Source of the DNA: Cristatella mucedo
Lineage: Eukaryota; Bryozoa; Phylactolaemata; Cristatellidae
Length of the DNA: 64,000 nucleotides
Assembly: GCA_009760855.2 (NCBI GenBank)
Contig: WPIO01000004.1
Location: 13,831,001-13,895,000, forward strand
Direction of reading: 5' to 3'
In this document: piece by piece, positions 51,999-64,000 of the stretch
How the letters are laid out: the number at the start of each line of letters is the position of its first letter
Numbering within the stretch: position 1 is the first letter of the stretch
Program-made: the position numbers and the translations under genes
Notes under the pieces: model-generated
Told to the model about the DNA's origin: nothing
Database searches by the model: none
The model's input: only the letters and a program-made list of their open reading frames with translations

Positions 51999-52267
51999 TC
52001 AATACGTTTGTAGAGCCTTCTCGTTCCATGAAAAGGTGCGTTCACATTTGCAAGGCGCACTGCCTTCGCTCGGTGGGCGTCTGCCTGGATTCTCGCGGAT
52101 ATACGATTCTCTTCCCGGCACCCGCGACCATTCGTCGGCGTGATTGTACAGATTTGGCGAGCTCGTGAGCGGACGAAGCCACCAACGGTGTGTGTGTGGG
52201 GAGGGTGTCGAGCTACTCACGGCTCGGAGAGTTGCGTTAAGTATGCGTGCAGCGCACGCGAGACGTG

Positions 52268-52430
52268 GGTGTGCCGAGCTGGTTTGGTCTAGCGGTTAAG
52301 GTGCTCGCCTCGACCAAGGTCTGACTGAGGTCGTGGACTCAAGCCCCGAGGCATATGTGAAGCGCCTGAATAGAGATTAGGTTCTCTTGGGGCGCTATAT
52401 AAATAAATTATATTATTATTATTATTAGTC
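52268..52430 (+). mobile_element. tRNA-derived SINE, family B, with an L2 3' tail
   Basis: The head TTGGTCTAGCGGTTAAGGTG is an excellent tRNA A-box region, followed by GTCGTGGACTCAAGCC as the B box. The tail GAAGCGCCTGAATAGAGATT, AGGTTCTCTTGGGGCGCTAT and an ATT run match the 3' end of the L2 copies read on their own strand. This is the cleanest copy of the family. Confidence 0.85.
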
Positions 52431-52439
52431 ACGAGATCG

Positions 52440-54250
52440 GTTCTTACCAAGTGGCAAAGCGACAACGCCTCGTTAGGGCCCGGCTCGGATGTACAGCGGT
52501 CCGCGAGCGGCTGGGGATTTTACTACGCTCGCTCAGCCGCCGTTTGCTGACCCAATCCGAGCTGGCCCAAACCTCCCAGTTCGATTGATTGATTTCCTCT
52601 TAGTCCCGTCGATTGGCGTAAGCGCCTCGAGGATCGGACGAGGCGAGCCCAGATGCCGCCGCCACTCAGTGAGATGCCCATCGCAGGACACTCTCGCAGC
52701 AGTTCCGGCTGACAGTCCCCGTTCGGCAAACGCTCGTCTGAACGGCGGCGGCGGTGGCGCCGCCGCCTGTGCATCGCTGAGCGCACGAGCGGGCCTTCGA
52801 TTGTCGGAGGCCGAAGGCAGCCGCCGCCGAAGCAGCCGAAGGAGACGCCGCATAGGCGACGACCCACTCCCGATGAGCGGCGTCATTAAGCCAAGACCAA
52901 GACGCCATTGTCCGGTCCGACAAAGCTCGCACTCGGCGGCTTCAGAAGTCCGCGACAGGAGGCGGCGGCGCCCACTGTGGCGCTGGCCCGGCAGCTCGTC
53001 GCTCTCGCGGGGCTCGATCGCAGACGTCTGGCGGCTCTAGAGACGCTCCCGGCTCCCGGCGGCTTAACGCCGCCCCAGCCGGCGTTGGCGGCGTTTTCGT
53101 CGTCGGGTGCGGCTCCAGGAACTGAACGCGTTCGGGAAGGAGAGGATGCCGAAACGTCAGCGGTTTCTCTGCTTTTCCTGACCGCAAGTGGCATTCTTTT
53201 CGCTATTGACAGCTCTCTCATCGTGGGTACCTTGGGGGCACCCAGTGGGGCTGTCTCGCGGGCGCGGGGGGGGGGGGGGGCGCCGAGAAAAGCGAGCTAA
53301 GGCAACGCACGGGCTTTTCGAGCTCTGCTCTCTCGGTTTGACTTAAGGGGGGCAGGATCACGCGACTGACCCGCAGCAGCGGAGCGAGTGCTTCTGGGTC
53401 GGGCGAGTGATTCCGGATGGTTCCCGATGATTTAGCTCGAGCTCTTGTTTTTACCCTCGCCTAACGTCCTTCCGGACCTGCGCTGATGTAGGCACCTTCG
53501 GAGGGCATTGCAGCTGGCCTACTTGTGCCGCTAGCGAAGTCGTTGAGCATGGCTCGCACGAAAACCCGAGACCACTTCCGGCGATGCACCGCCCATCGCC
53601 GAGCGGATGGCAGGACGCCCCGATGTGTCGTCTGGGCTGCTGAGGATTTTTACTTTTGCATTTACCTTTTTTTGAACAACGCGTTGACTCGGCGGATCCA
53701 GACAGGGCATTAGCGGCAAGGCACTCCCCTGTTCACGAGTCAGCTCGTTGTTTGACGTATCGCCCTCCTTAAGGAGCAAACGCAAAAACCGGGCCTGCGT
53801 CGGGCAGTTCGCTAGCGGCTCGTGATGGGCACTCGGCTCGAAGAGCGCGGGGCGCTCTGTTCGAAGACGATGTCACGAGCCGATTGGCGACCGTGACCTC
53901 CGCACAGCAGTGTGTTTTGGCGGCCAATCTGCATCTCGGAAGTCGGCTCGAGCGAGGCTGTTTGAGCAGCCGCGCTCGAGCAGCCGCGCTGCCTCCGTCC
54001 AGCCACTGCATATCGAAGCACTCTGAAAGGTCAGGGACGGGAGTGCATGCGTGGAGAGCGAGCGAGCGCGATCACTGGAGCCACTCTGTCCGTCTCTCGC
54101 TGGGACGCCGGTAGCTGTACGGTGGGGGGGGAAGGTACTTATGTATCCTCTAAGTTTCGCTGGCATAAGGGCCTAGTCTCACACGAGCAGGCGCGTGAGA
54201 GGGGAATAGCAAACCTACGATGTTTGCGAAACTGTGGAGCTCGCTAGTGA
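52440..54250. other. GC-rich stretch without recognised genes
   Basis: Several overlapping frames of 80-180 codons occur on both strands (for example 52489-53040) but none has a recognisable domain. A G14 run lies at about 53266-53279. Confidence 0.45.
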
Positions 54251-54257
54251 GAGTAAG

Positions 54258-54295
54258 AGAGTAAGAGCTAGGAGAGTGACAGAGGATAGGGAAAG

Positions 54296-54346
<51 letters not shown>

Positions 54347-54378
54347 AGAGCTAGGAGAGTGAGAGAGGATAGGGAAAG

Positions 54379-54429
<51 letters not shown>

Positions 54430-54455
54430 AGAGCTAGGAGAGTGGGAGAGAGAGG
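54258..54455 (+). repeat. 83-bp tandem repeat containing a GA microsatellite
   Basis: AGTAAGAGCTAGGAGAGTG, GAGGATAGGGAAAGTGCAG and a GA run form a unit that recurs at about 54260, 54343 and 54426 (third copy partial). The unique part and the microsatellite were copied together. Confidence 0.88.
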
Positions 54456-54726
54456 GCGAGTGTTTATTCGATGTTGCATGCTCACGTGCGAAAACTCGTC
54501 TACGCGTAAGTAAAAGAAAAATCAATGATTGATGCTTTCCCAGCATCATTTAAAATGCGACCGAAGAGCATCAGTGCGTTTCACGCCCGTTTCAAGAGGG
54601 CAATGAATAATTGCCTGCTACATGACTAAAAGCCAGAGCAGCACACAGCACAAGCACAAGGTCGTCCGAAGGCGTTCTATCTACCACCCAAGCCAGACTT
54701 CTGGGTTCTGTCTGGACCCAAAAAAT

Positions 54727-54893
54727 CTTAGCTAATTTAACAGCCTCATTTGTACAGAGGCAAAGGAGCCTTAACGGCTATCATTACCGCTTGCAGTTGG
54801 CACTAAAAGATCGCTCACTGCACGATTCGAACCCATGACCTCGGTCGTGAAGAGCGATTAGTGTGCACGTCAAAGCTCCGCTTGGGGGGATAA
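54727..54893 (-). mobile_element. tRNA-derived SINE, family A
   Basis: Reversed on the + strand: AATTTAACAGCCTCATTTG, GGAGCCTTAACGGCTATCAT, CCGCTTGCAGTTGGCAC, GATTCGAACCCATGACCTCG (B box) and GTCGTGAAGAGCG. All body blocks are present in order. Confidence 0.8.
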
Positions 54894-54899
54894 CGAACA

Positions 54900-57100
54900 A
54901 GTAGCAAGAGGCTTTCGCAGACTATTCAATCGACACAATCATGTCGCCAGCGTCAGCTGCTTCGGCGTAAGAGTTAAGTGGCTTATCGACGACGATATTG
55001 ACGAGGTACCCGAGCAAGCCCTTTGGTGCTAAGCTTAACATGCTGCCACCACTCACCAAAAAAAATTCCCTAAACCGAATAGAAGGAAATCCTTTTCATG
55101 ACCAAGTAGTAGTTTTCTCTTCAAGAGTCAAAATAAAGCAGCTACGTTTTTAACATCCGTGTTGTAGCTCGAAGTACGCGAAACCGGTTACGGGTGACAA
55201 GAGCCGGTTGAGTGACCGTGACTATGACAAACTCCCGATGGACCGGGCTGCGGTAAATCCCGATAACCTGAAGCGCCGGCATGGCCAGAAGCTTCTTACG
55301 GTGGTGCAACCTTATTCTTGCACAGCGTCAATTGTCGATAGTGGACTGCTGAAATTGTGATGAGTTCAATCTGGGGCCTGCAGCCCAAAAACAGCGGCGT
55401 ACTAAATCCGCCAGATTATGACGGATATACTCACTGTTCACGGTTCCTTAATTATAACGGATGGGAACCAATTATGCTATAATCTACGGCTACCGCTGCA
55501 TACGAGCGGAAGATGGGCAATGGGCGGTCATTGTGGGCCGGAAGTTGGTACCTTGGCATTGGAGCCGAGTTGTGCTCTCTGCTGCGGAGCCGTACGAAAG
55601 TTGTGCGCAAGTAAGACGTACGAAAGTTGGCTTATGTCATTGCCGCTGTTGAACGCCTGCAACCGTCCTTCTCAGCCAGATAGACCTCTCCATGTTTTTT
55701 ATATGGACTTATTATGTTAAGGTACTGGCGCTCTTCACCGCTGCCGCATGCCACTACTGGTGGCGTACCTGCTGTGCTGCTGGGTGCCGCGCAGATAATT
55801 TGTTAGTCGTGAACCCAAGGTCCAGGGGCTTCGCCGGCTTCTTCGTCGCCAGTAGGCTGAAAGTTTCACCGATGCGAGCGCTGCGTTTGCGGCCTAGTTC
55901 AGTTCGGACCCGGAATCCGCTAGTCACCCCGTTAGTCACAGCCCTGCTTAGAGGGTGTGGCGGCTGGCCCCTAGCTTCGATGCTGACCTGCAGGCGATAA
56001 TGGACAGTCATGAAAACCGTTAAGCTTCGCCCAGCGAGGCGGTTAGGTTTTTACTCGTTCGCCGATAGGCGGCGCTAGGACGCGCTCGCTTTTTCTCTTT
56101 GTTGGGCTCGGCGCGTAGACCGAAAGCTGAATGAAGCGTGAATGCCGCCGAAATGCAGTTGGGATCTTATCCGCCAAAGGCATCTCAGTCCCGTAGCCGA
56201 ATGCAGCTTTAGCATTACGTATTGACAGCCTTCTGCGCCGCACATGCCAGATACGGAGTTCCTCTCGTGACCTCGAGTGCGCCGACCTTGAGTGGGCTCA
56301 GGCATTTCTCGTATAGCCTTCCTCGTGCGCTGAGCTTGAGCAGACATCGGTCGAGGTGAAACCGCTAGGATTTGAGCAGACAAAGTCACACGTGCCGTGG
56401 AAAATTAGCTCTTGCAATACACGCCTGTTACCCTAGAGAGCACGAAAGAATAGAGTTGGTACGAGTTAATTCTGCTAGTCTCTACTGAATAAGGACTGCA
56501 GATGTTCCAGACCTCGAGGTGTGCTCAACAATGCTGCCGCAGCGGGAATAATACGGCTCTCAACGGTCTAGAGACAACCAATGGCGTCGATGAGCTCCAT
56601 AGTTGTGGAAAGAGCCTTGCGATATTTTGATACCCAGTTTCAGCTCTTGGCCATAGTCTATGGCGGCGGCGGCCGACTCGCTGCTGAACCCGCAGCCAGC
56701 GCAGGTTCGGGCTCTTACAGGTTACTTCGCTCCGGTCAGCGATCAGCTTTTCCGGGCAGCCGCAAAGAATGGCGCTCATGTTTGGACAGTGGATAGAAGA
56801 CACGCCGCACGGAGCCATAACTCCGGCAGCCTGACACCTGAGCGTATCGAATGTCCACAAACTTTCCCACGTCCGTCCTAGAGCTGCATGACTGTGCCGA
56901 AACTGACCGTGAGATACTGGAAGCCGCCGGAATGACCTTCGTGGAAGACCTGCAGCTAAGCAGGGTCAGCACCCGGATTAAATGTTTACCGTTAAACAAA
57001 ACTGCAAAGCATCGGGTGCATCTTTTGTCAATCAACTGGTTACTCAATAAAAATAAAATTACTCAAGTGCATGCAGAAACCCAGAGAATAAAATAGGAGG
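54900..57100. other. Mixed stretch with one exon-like open frame
   Basis: A frame at 55461-55610 (AIIYGYRCIRAEDGQWAVIV) ends at a canonical GTAAGA donor, and frames at 56660-56881 and 56851-57096 are followed by AATAAAAATAAAA near 57046. I cannot assign any of them to a family. Confidence 0.3.
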
Positions 57101-57229
57101 GGCTAGGAGATAGCGTAGTTGGGAGGATAAACACGACAAACTCTGACCGAAGAGCCGGGCTCAGGGTATGAAGGAGCCGCCATATAAAAGCTAGAGGTGT
57201 ATGAGATAGAACCAGAAGGATATGTACAG

Positions 57230-57738
<509 letters not shown>

Positions 57739-58945
57739 TGTTTCATATTTGTGACAATAGTTTTTCTTATCCCTCGTATTGCACAAACGAGAACCGAGGC
57801 GGGGAGAAACGAGAGAAATGAGAAGATTTTTATATTATTTTTACGCTATTTTGTAGTCTGTATATTTTCCATAACCGCACGATACTATAAACAAAGGTAG
57901 CACTTTGCACGACATCGGTCGGGGATATCCACGTTCTTCTATGTAATCCAAGCGGAAGCCTCTTATCTCTGACAAGATTAACGTGGCGACTCGGCGGCAG
58001 CTGCAGTTTGCACGTGACTGAGTCCGTATCGGCTATCGCGCTCGCCTGTTTACCGACGCAGGAGGCCTCTCGATGGGCCGTTTATTTTTCGCAAAGGACC
58101 TCCGGCGGTGGCAAAGCTAAGGCTTGACCAACAGCTACGATAGGCCGAGCGGAAGAGGGCCCGAAGTGAAATAACAGGCCGAGCTCCCAACCGCGGCAAC
58201 CTCGGGAGTGTCACGTTCCACGCGGTCGCAGACTGTCCACGCTCGCCTGTCGGCGGCTTGAGGTTAGCGGCTCGTATTCCTGGGTACCTTTCGGCGGAGC
58301 CCGCTTCGCTACGTCGCTACCCTGGGCTGCCCTTCGCGAAAGCTGCTGAGTAGGACAGCCGTTGCCGGGCAGCACGGGCAGCAGTGGCTCGGGCAGCAGA
58401 CACTCATGTGACGTCACGAGGACGAGTAAAACCTTAATTTCATATTTGCACGACCGTCTGCTTGACCGAGGTTGGCGAAGGCGAGGTGGATGCTTCTACC
58501 ATGGACCGTTATTGTGGCAGACCCGAGGACACGTGTTTGATCAAGGATCTGCTGATCTGCAGTGCAATTCATCCTGGCCGCCCCGTACGGAGCAATACAA
58601 GAAAAGCAGACGGCTATTCATTTTCCCGAGAATATACGATGGCTCGCACTGTCAGATACGGCCAGAATGGCAGCTCAGCTATCGTGGTCAACGAGGATTC
58701 GAGCAGTGGGCGGTCGGCAGGGCCGACCTGCTCTTTGGGTTGTATTCATGGTACAATCGAGTCTGACCGCCGCTCAAGTGAGATTATAAGTGCACGTATA
58801 AGTTTCCTAGCTTTGAAGACCAATCTCACCACGAGCTTATTGATAGGTGAGTCTCGAGATATCAGTAATGAGAGAGCGAGAGAGAGAAAAAAAAGATGGA
58901 TGGATGCATAGAGGAATAGAGGGACAGATATAGAGAGAGCGACGG

Positions 58946-59078
<133 letters not shown>

Positions 59079-59179
59079 GATGTAGATAAATAGATTATGC
59101 ATAGCGGTATGCAAAGAGGTATGCATAGAGAGATGCATAGAGAGATAGAGAGACAAATATATAGAGAGCGGCGGAGAAA

Positions 59180-59313
59180 AAGAGAGAGAGGGGAGAGAGA
59201 CGGAGAGGGTAGATAGATTAGATAGATGGATGCATATATGGATGGAGACATATATAGAAAGAGTGGGAAAGGGAGAGAGAGAGTGAGAAAGAGAGAGAGA
59301 GAGAGAGTGAGAA

Positions 59314-59379
<66 letters not shown>

Positions 59380-59380
59380 G
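59180..59380 (+). repeat. GA-rich microsatellite
   Basis: GAGA with GAAAG and GATAGAT interruptions; pure run at about 59322-59360. Confidence 0.93.
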
Positions 59381-60315
59381 TGGCACGGTAAATTACGACC
59401 GCCTGGCTTGTCAGCCTTTCTTTCGTATTATTAGCCCAAGCCTCGCCTTGCCCATTAAAGATAGAAGGTAAGATTACACGGTGAGGTCATTCGGCTGTCA
59501 GTCTTTGCATTGTGACGAAATGAAATACGATTAGGGATCGCGTTTTTTAAGCAGTAGTTGGGGCGAGTGCCAGACCTGCCTCGGTATGTGAAGTGCGTAC
59601 CGAGTTTTATTGCAAGCGTGCTGCTCTTAAGCTCTCTACTCTGGAGGAGGAGCCTCGGCCGAAGGAGAGCTTGCAGGAATACTTCGCGAGGACTCGTGCT
59701 AGCGTTGAGTAGGCAGGCACAGCGAGTTCAGGCATCGATGAGCGTTGGTTGCATACATTTCTGATCGAGTGCGGTTACGATTTAAGTGTTATGTTACTCA
59801 TCATTTCGCATTAACGGTGGCCGAGAGCGATTTTAGAACTGGGTCAAACCCAGGGGCCCCCTTAAATAAGGTCGTGATCTATCTCGAAAAGTACTCTCGG
59901 CAGCAAATGCAATCTGGGCTTACGCCGGTAAGGAATCATGATGCCGTTAATCGAAGAGGCCTACATGTACGGCGCGTTGCATCAGAGAGCTTTCTGCTAT
60001 GAGATCGCGGCCTCTTCGCTCGCCGTGTTCGCATTCGAATAGAGAATATTCAGGTCACGCAGCTACATAAAAATGAAGGGCATCGCAAAGAATGGCAACT
60101 GTAAGATAATTGCTGTGGAAGTGAATAGCACGAGGGAATCGCTTCGTCGAAGGAACGCTGAGCAGAGAGGACGATGAGACGGATCAGCCTGGATTACGAT
60201 TCTGCAGTGAACTGCCGCCGACGTGCTGAGCTGACGTTTGTCCAATGCAGGCGCTGGGAGCATGAACTGTTCGACAATCTAGCTATTAAGGGCAGTGATT
60301 GGTTTATCGTTTGAA

Positions 60316-60412
60316 TACACGATAACTGACACTGCCTTTGCTCTATCATCTGCATATAAGATAGCCGACACTGCATTTGATTTATCACCTGCATATACGA
60401 TAGCTGACACTG
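60316..60412 (+). repeat. 39-bp tandem repeat, about 2.5 copies
   Basis: Units start ACGATAACTGACACTGCCTT, AGATAGCCGACACTGCATTT and CGATAGCTGACACTGCCTTA, each followed (first two) by a TTTATCA/C-CTGCATATA-like end. Divergence between copies is moderate. Confidence 0.8.
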
Positions 60413-62131
60413 CCTTATTCGATGCAATGGCGTTGCATCAGAGTTCTAGTTTCAACTCATGTCTTACGCTTACGTTATGCAACGAGATGCTGTGCTTATG
60501 CAAATGACACAGTCTGGAACCGATCGGAAAGCTGTAACAGTACCAAATTCGGAGTTATGTGCATAGCCCGGTTGTCAACCACCAACAGTTTTATTGTTCA
60601 ATTTATTGTCCAATTTATAGTCTACTTTATTGTATAGTTTAATAATAGTTCAACAATTTAAGATAGCACGAGATCATGAGGGGCTGGTGCAGCAAAAGAT
60701 GGTTTGACAGCATCGGAAGTGGTTTAGGCAGGGTCGGCTGCAGCGTCAAAAGGCGTGCTGAGCGCCTGTCACCATTGGCATCACCGTCACCGTACAAATT
60801 CTACTACACCACCCAGAAACTAAAGCAGTATAAATGCCCTTCAAACAACAGTGACCAAAGAAAATTGATATGCACTCTCTAAATATTTTGCAGTTGCTTA
60901 TAGACACCTAATATACCTATCTAGTGCACTCAAGCAAAACTTTAAGATGAAAACACGTTTTAGCGGACATGGAGAATGCCCTGCAGTGGCAGCTGCATTT
61001 TAGTGTCCAATGTGGAGCTTGTAGGTTATCTATCCAACCTTTACCTGCCAAGAAAGATCCCGTTGTAGCAATCCTGAGGCAAGGCTCTAATACCTCTGTT
61101 AACTTTCAATGGAATCTGCTCGCCAGCACAGCTATTTTGAAGAAATAAACGCAGCACAGAATTAATGGCTGAGCAAAATGAATTTCTTGGATCAGCCTCG
61201 ACCTTCGATAGGTGGAAACCACTTCTGTGGCGAAGAGATCCTGCTCGAGGTCGAGCTCGTACACCTAGGTACTGACGGAGGAGTGGCTTTAGTTGCTAAG
61301 CGAGGTAGTTTTATAAAGAACGGATGCTCTCATCGAAGTTGCACCACTACACAAGCTCTCATCGGCCAGCAGTAATGAAGCAGCTGCTAGTTGGCTGCTT
61401 ATCGTTGTTTGAGCCACCTACGAAGTGAGACTGAAACTGAGAAGCCGATGCTAAGTGTCAGCCAGCCAAAGCTACATGGGTGGTCTTCTACTAGGGCTTT
61501 CTGCCCTGAAATTCGATCGGCAATTTAAAAATAGCCAAAGGCTTTCGAGGCTACGCGATGCTGAAGATCCGGCAAGACCTGTGGTTAAAGCGTTCGAGCC
61601 AAGCCGTGTGTCAAGGTTTCGACGATGAGCAGGTGCAGTTACTAGATGCGGATATCGCCAACTCAGGTGAAAACCGGGTGGAGAGCTTGCTAAAAAAGAA
61701 ACGTGACGGCTCGCCGAAGCGCCTCAGCCGCAGCTCTGCTTCCTGCAGCCTGCGAAAATGTAAAAGCTGTACACGCTTTCAATATTAGCGCCACTGACGT
61801 CAGTAAATAAATAAAGCTCCCAAGTCGAAGATTCAAATTTTGAGCGCCGTAAACTTTTCGTCGCGCTACGTCTTCGTCCGTCTTTGCACGAGCCCGAGAG
61901 AGGAGTGGCTAGAAGCCACGCTGCAATATAGGGCTGTCAGTGGCTCAAGCGTTTTCTCGCGAATAAAGCTGCAGCGGTGTATGTAAGCACGAAAAGCAGC
62001 TTGTACCAGCAGATGGGGCGCGTATCTAGAGTGTGTCACACCTCTGTGAAGTGTGCTTATGTGATTCTTCTGAGGTCGAAGGCAAATGAATGTTGATGGC
62101 AATGCATTTCTTGCTGACGGACTGCTGTGTA

Positions 62132-62135
62132 CGGT

Positions 62136-62219
<84 letters not shown>
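62132..62219 (+). repeat. CGG trinucleotide repeat, about 29 units
   Basis: A run of GGC/CGG triplets with a single CAG interruption near 62157. It gives poly-Gly, poly-Ala and poly-Arg in different frames, which keeps several frames open; none of these is supported as a gene. Confidence 0.95.
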
Positions 62220-62220
<1 letters not shown>

Positions 62221-62547
62221 TAAGGAGAGCACCGAAGATGAGGCTGACCGACTACAACGAAGCCACGAATTGTCTCAAAATAGGGCGCCGACTCGACGCA
62301 GCCAGCGCTACGACTCAGCGACGTCGGAAAATTAAGCCGAAATTGCGAGATGGCACGTCTTAGTGAAGATACGACCAACTGAGGGCTTACCTTCGGGGCC
62401 CAAGACGTGGTGTCTTCGGATAGGGGAAGCTGAGAAAGCCTCGTACGAGATTTGATCATAGGTCAATATGAGCAGTCGATCGGTGTAGGCCTCCACGGTT
62501 TGCAGCCCCACCCCCGCCACCGCCGCTTGCAGGCTTGGCCCTTTTGT

Positions 62548-62712
62548 CTTAGCCCGGGAGGTAAGGTGCTCGCTCGTCACGACCGAGGTTACGGGTTCGA
62601 TTCCTGCAGTGGGCGATCTCTTGGTGCCCACTGCAAGCGGTGGCGATAGCCGTCAAGGTTCCGCTGCTGCCATGCAAATGAGGCTGTTAAATCAGCCTCG
62701 ACCTTTCCTTTT
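62548..62712 (+). mobile_element. tRNA-derived SINE, family A, well preserved
   Basis: TTAGCCCGGGAGGTAAGGTG, CACGACCGAGGTTACGGGTT and CGATTCCTGCAGTGGGCGAT are followed by CACTGCAAGCGGTGGCGATA, GCCGTCAAGG and ATGAGGCTGTTAAATCAGCC. It is close to the copies at 561 and 34945. Confidence 0.82.
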
Positions 62713-64000
62713 TGCGTTGTCGATTTAGCCCAGCCAGCTGCGAAAGAAAGTGCTTTGCTCGGTATTAAGACATTTGCAATGGATTTTCTTCGTAAGCTGG
62801 GATAAGATTACACACACCGTCCGATAGAGGGCGTGATAGAGCAATCGGGGATAGCTTGCCGCCGAACGGAGGCGCCGAGCCTCTTTTCTCGCGTTTACAA
62901 ACGTCGTCGATCGGCCGTCGGTGCCGGGCTCATGCTTCAACTGCTATTGCATGAACCCAAGACTTCACGTAATTATAGGTCGCAACCGGGAAGCTACCGA
63001 CGTACCCGCCATCAGCGACTGCTAGGGGCCTGATAATGATTTCCTCATTAGAAAATGGCAATTGGGCCACCACGAAGGCAACGCTAAAAATAGGTACAAT
63101 GATTGGCCAACCTGCGCTCTAAAGAGAGAACTCCTTCGCGTGAATACTCCAGGAGTGGCGGCGTAGAAAAGTTCACGGAAAGCTTTAAGCCTTCCTTTTA
63201 TCCAAGCGACCTGCGAGTACCATGCATTGGCTGAAGGTGTGCCCACGTGTGAATAGACCCAAAATGCCAGCCTCGCTTAGGCAATCGATTCAATCGATCT
63301 TCTGTCTTCTGTCGCCTCAAAGCCACGCTGCCGTTGTGGAGAATGCTTACAGATGCTGTGGAAAGCCGAAAGCTCTGATAATTTTTGTCCCAAAAAGCAT
63401 TGATCTCAAGCTGCTCCTCGCTTCTGTTCCAGTGATTATCTAATCCCGCCTATGCTCTTCCCATTTTCTGCCTCACCCGGGTGTCGTCGGCTCCTCCAAA
63501 GCTGCATCGGAAGCTTCTGGTCTCGGAGTGCAATATAGCTAACTCTCAGGCGTATGTATGGATAGTCGTGTCCGAGGTGTTCCGTTTTCTGACGCAGATA
63601 CATTAGGCTTGGTTATTAGTGACCGACAGATAGTGCTTGGTTGAGATGCGCTAAATAACCAGGGAGCAGAGGTGAAATGCACGGGAAAAGGTTCGAGTAG
63701 CTTCGAGCTGAGGACAGTCGTAAACAGGGCGGCGTTCGTATAAGATTCGACGCTATTTCGCTCGAAATTTTTGCGCTTCAGAGTACAGGCTCTAGTGCTG
63801 AAAGAGTGAGCCTCAGGCGCTAGCAAGCGAAGCAGCCAGCGCTGCAGAGCCAGTCGGCGTGCGTCCGCCACGTTCTCATTCCCACCAGACGCCGGACGAG
63901 GCTTCGAGGCAGCAGCTTCAGCCGGCGCCCCCAAGGCGACTCGAGGATAGTGTGAGGCCGTGAGATTACACCACGCATGCCGTACCAGATTCGTCGCATA

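Larger units (their letters stand above)
59480..64000. other. Right-end stretch without recognised genes
   Basis: Apart from the 39-bp repeat, the CGG repeat and a SINE I see only short frames. The frame 61558-61788 is basic and is followed by AATAAATAAA at 61804, but it has no recognisable motif. Confidence 0.4.

Noticed and set aside
52278-52350. Functional tRNA gene
   Set aside because: The A and B boxes are tRNA-like, but no cloverleaf with paired acceptor ends is visible and the segment continues into an L2-type tail, so it is a SINE head; the same holds for the family A heads.
61866-62459. 197-codon - strand frame with a 30-residue poly-Ala run
   Set aside because: The frame is held open by the CGG repeat; flanking residues match no family and other frames across the repeat are equally open.

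Overview
The window is nuclear DNA from an animal. It holds a spliced gene with about 25 short exons, a second spliced gene for a TGF-beta ligand of the BMP3/GDF10 type, long microsatellites, tRNA-derived SINEs, L2-type LINE fragments and a hAT miniature transposon. No species can be named from sequence alone. The many introns in VPS18 (vertebrate copies have few) and a BMP3/GDF10-type ligand (a subfamily I associate with chordates, other deuterostomes and lophotrochozoans rather than insects) suggest a non-insect invertebrate; this is inference.

Region 1 (about 0.8-31.7 kb, + strand) is VPS18, the Pep3/deep-orange subunit of the HOPS/CORVET tethering complexes. It is complete except for its first exon(s), which I could not find and which probably lie left of the window. 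I could follow the reading frame through the beta-propeller, the alpha-solenoid, a coiled coil, the RING-H2 finger and a short last exon that ends in a stop codon. Its introns carry most of the repeats: CT and GT microsatellites, ten or so SINEs of two families, L2 fragments at 11.4-13.1 and 26.8-28.4 kb, a SPIN-like hAT element at 14.8 kb and a decayed transposon-like gene at 17.4-18.6 kb.

Region 2 (about 31.3-46 kb) is CpG-rich. Its one convincing gene is a three-exon BMP3/GDF10-like ligand on the - strand (37,647-39,766) with signal peptide, propeptide, a candidate RVAR cleavage site and all seven cystines of the cystine-knot domain. The surrounding GC-rich DNA has few stop codons and so gives many long but unconvincing open frames. 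It also holds a 19-bp and a 15-bp minisatellite.

Region 3 (46-64 kb) is mostly non-coding as far as I can see: an L2 3' end, a 250-bp cluster of five CCAAT boxes, GA-rich microsatellites, further SINEs, a CGG repeat, and one small two-exon candidate gene at 51.5-52.0 kb.

The two main genes are convergent (VPS18 rightward, BMP3-like leftward), their stop codons about 6.4 kb apart; they act in different processes (endolysosomal tethering and secreted signalling) and nothing suggests a functional link. The most notable mobile-element signals are the SPIN-like hAT copy, a family known for horizontal transfer between distant animals, and a SINE family whose 3' tail is that of the resident L2 LINE, pointing to a parasite-partner pair.
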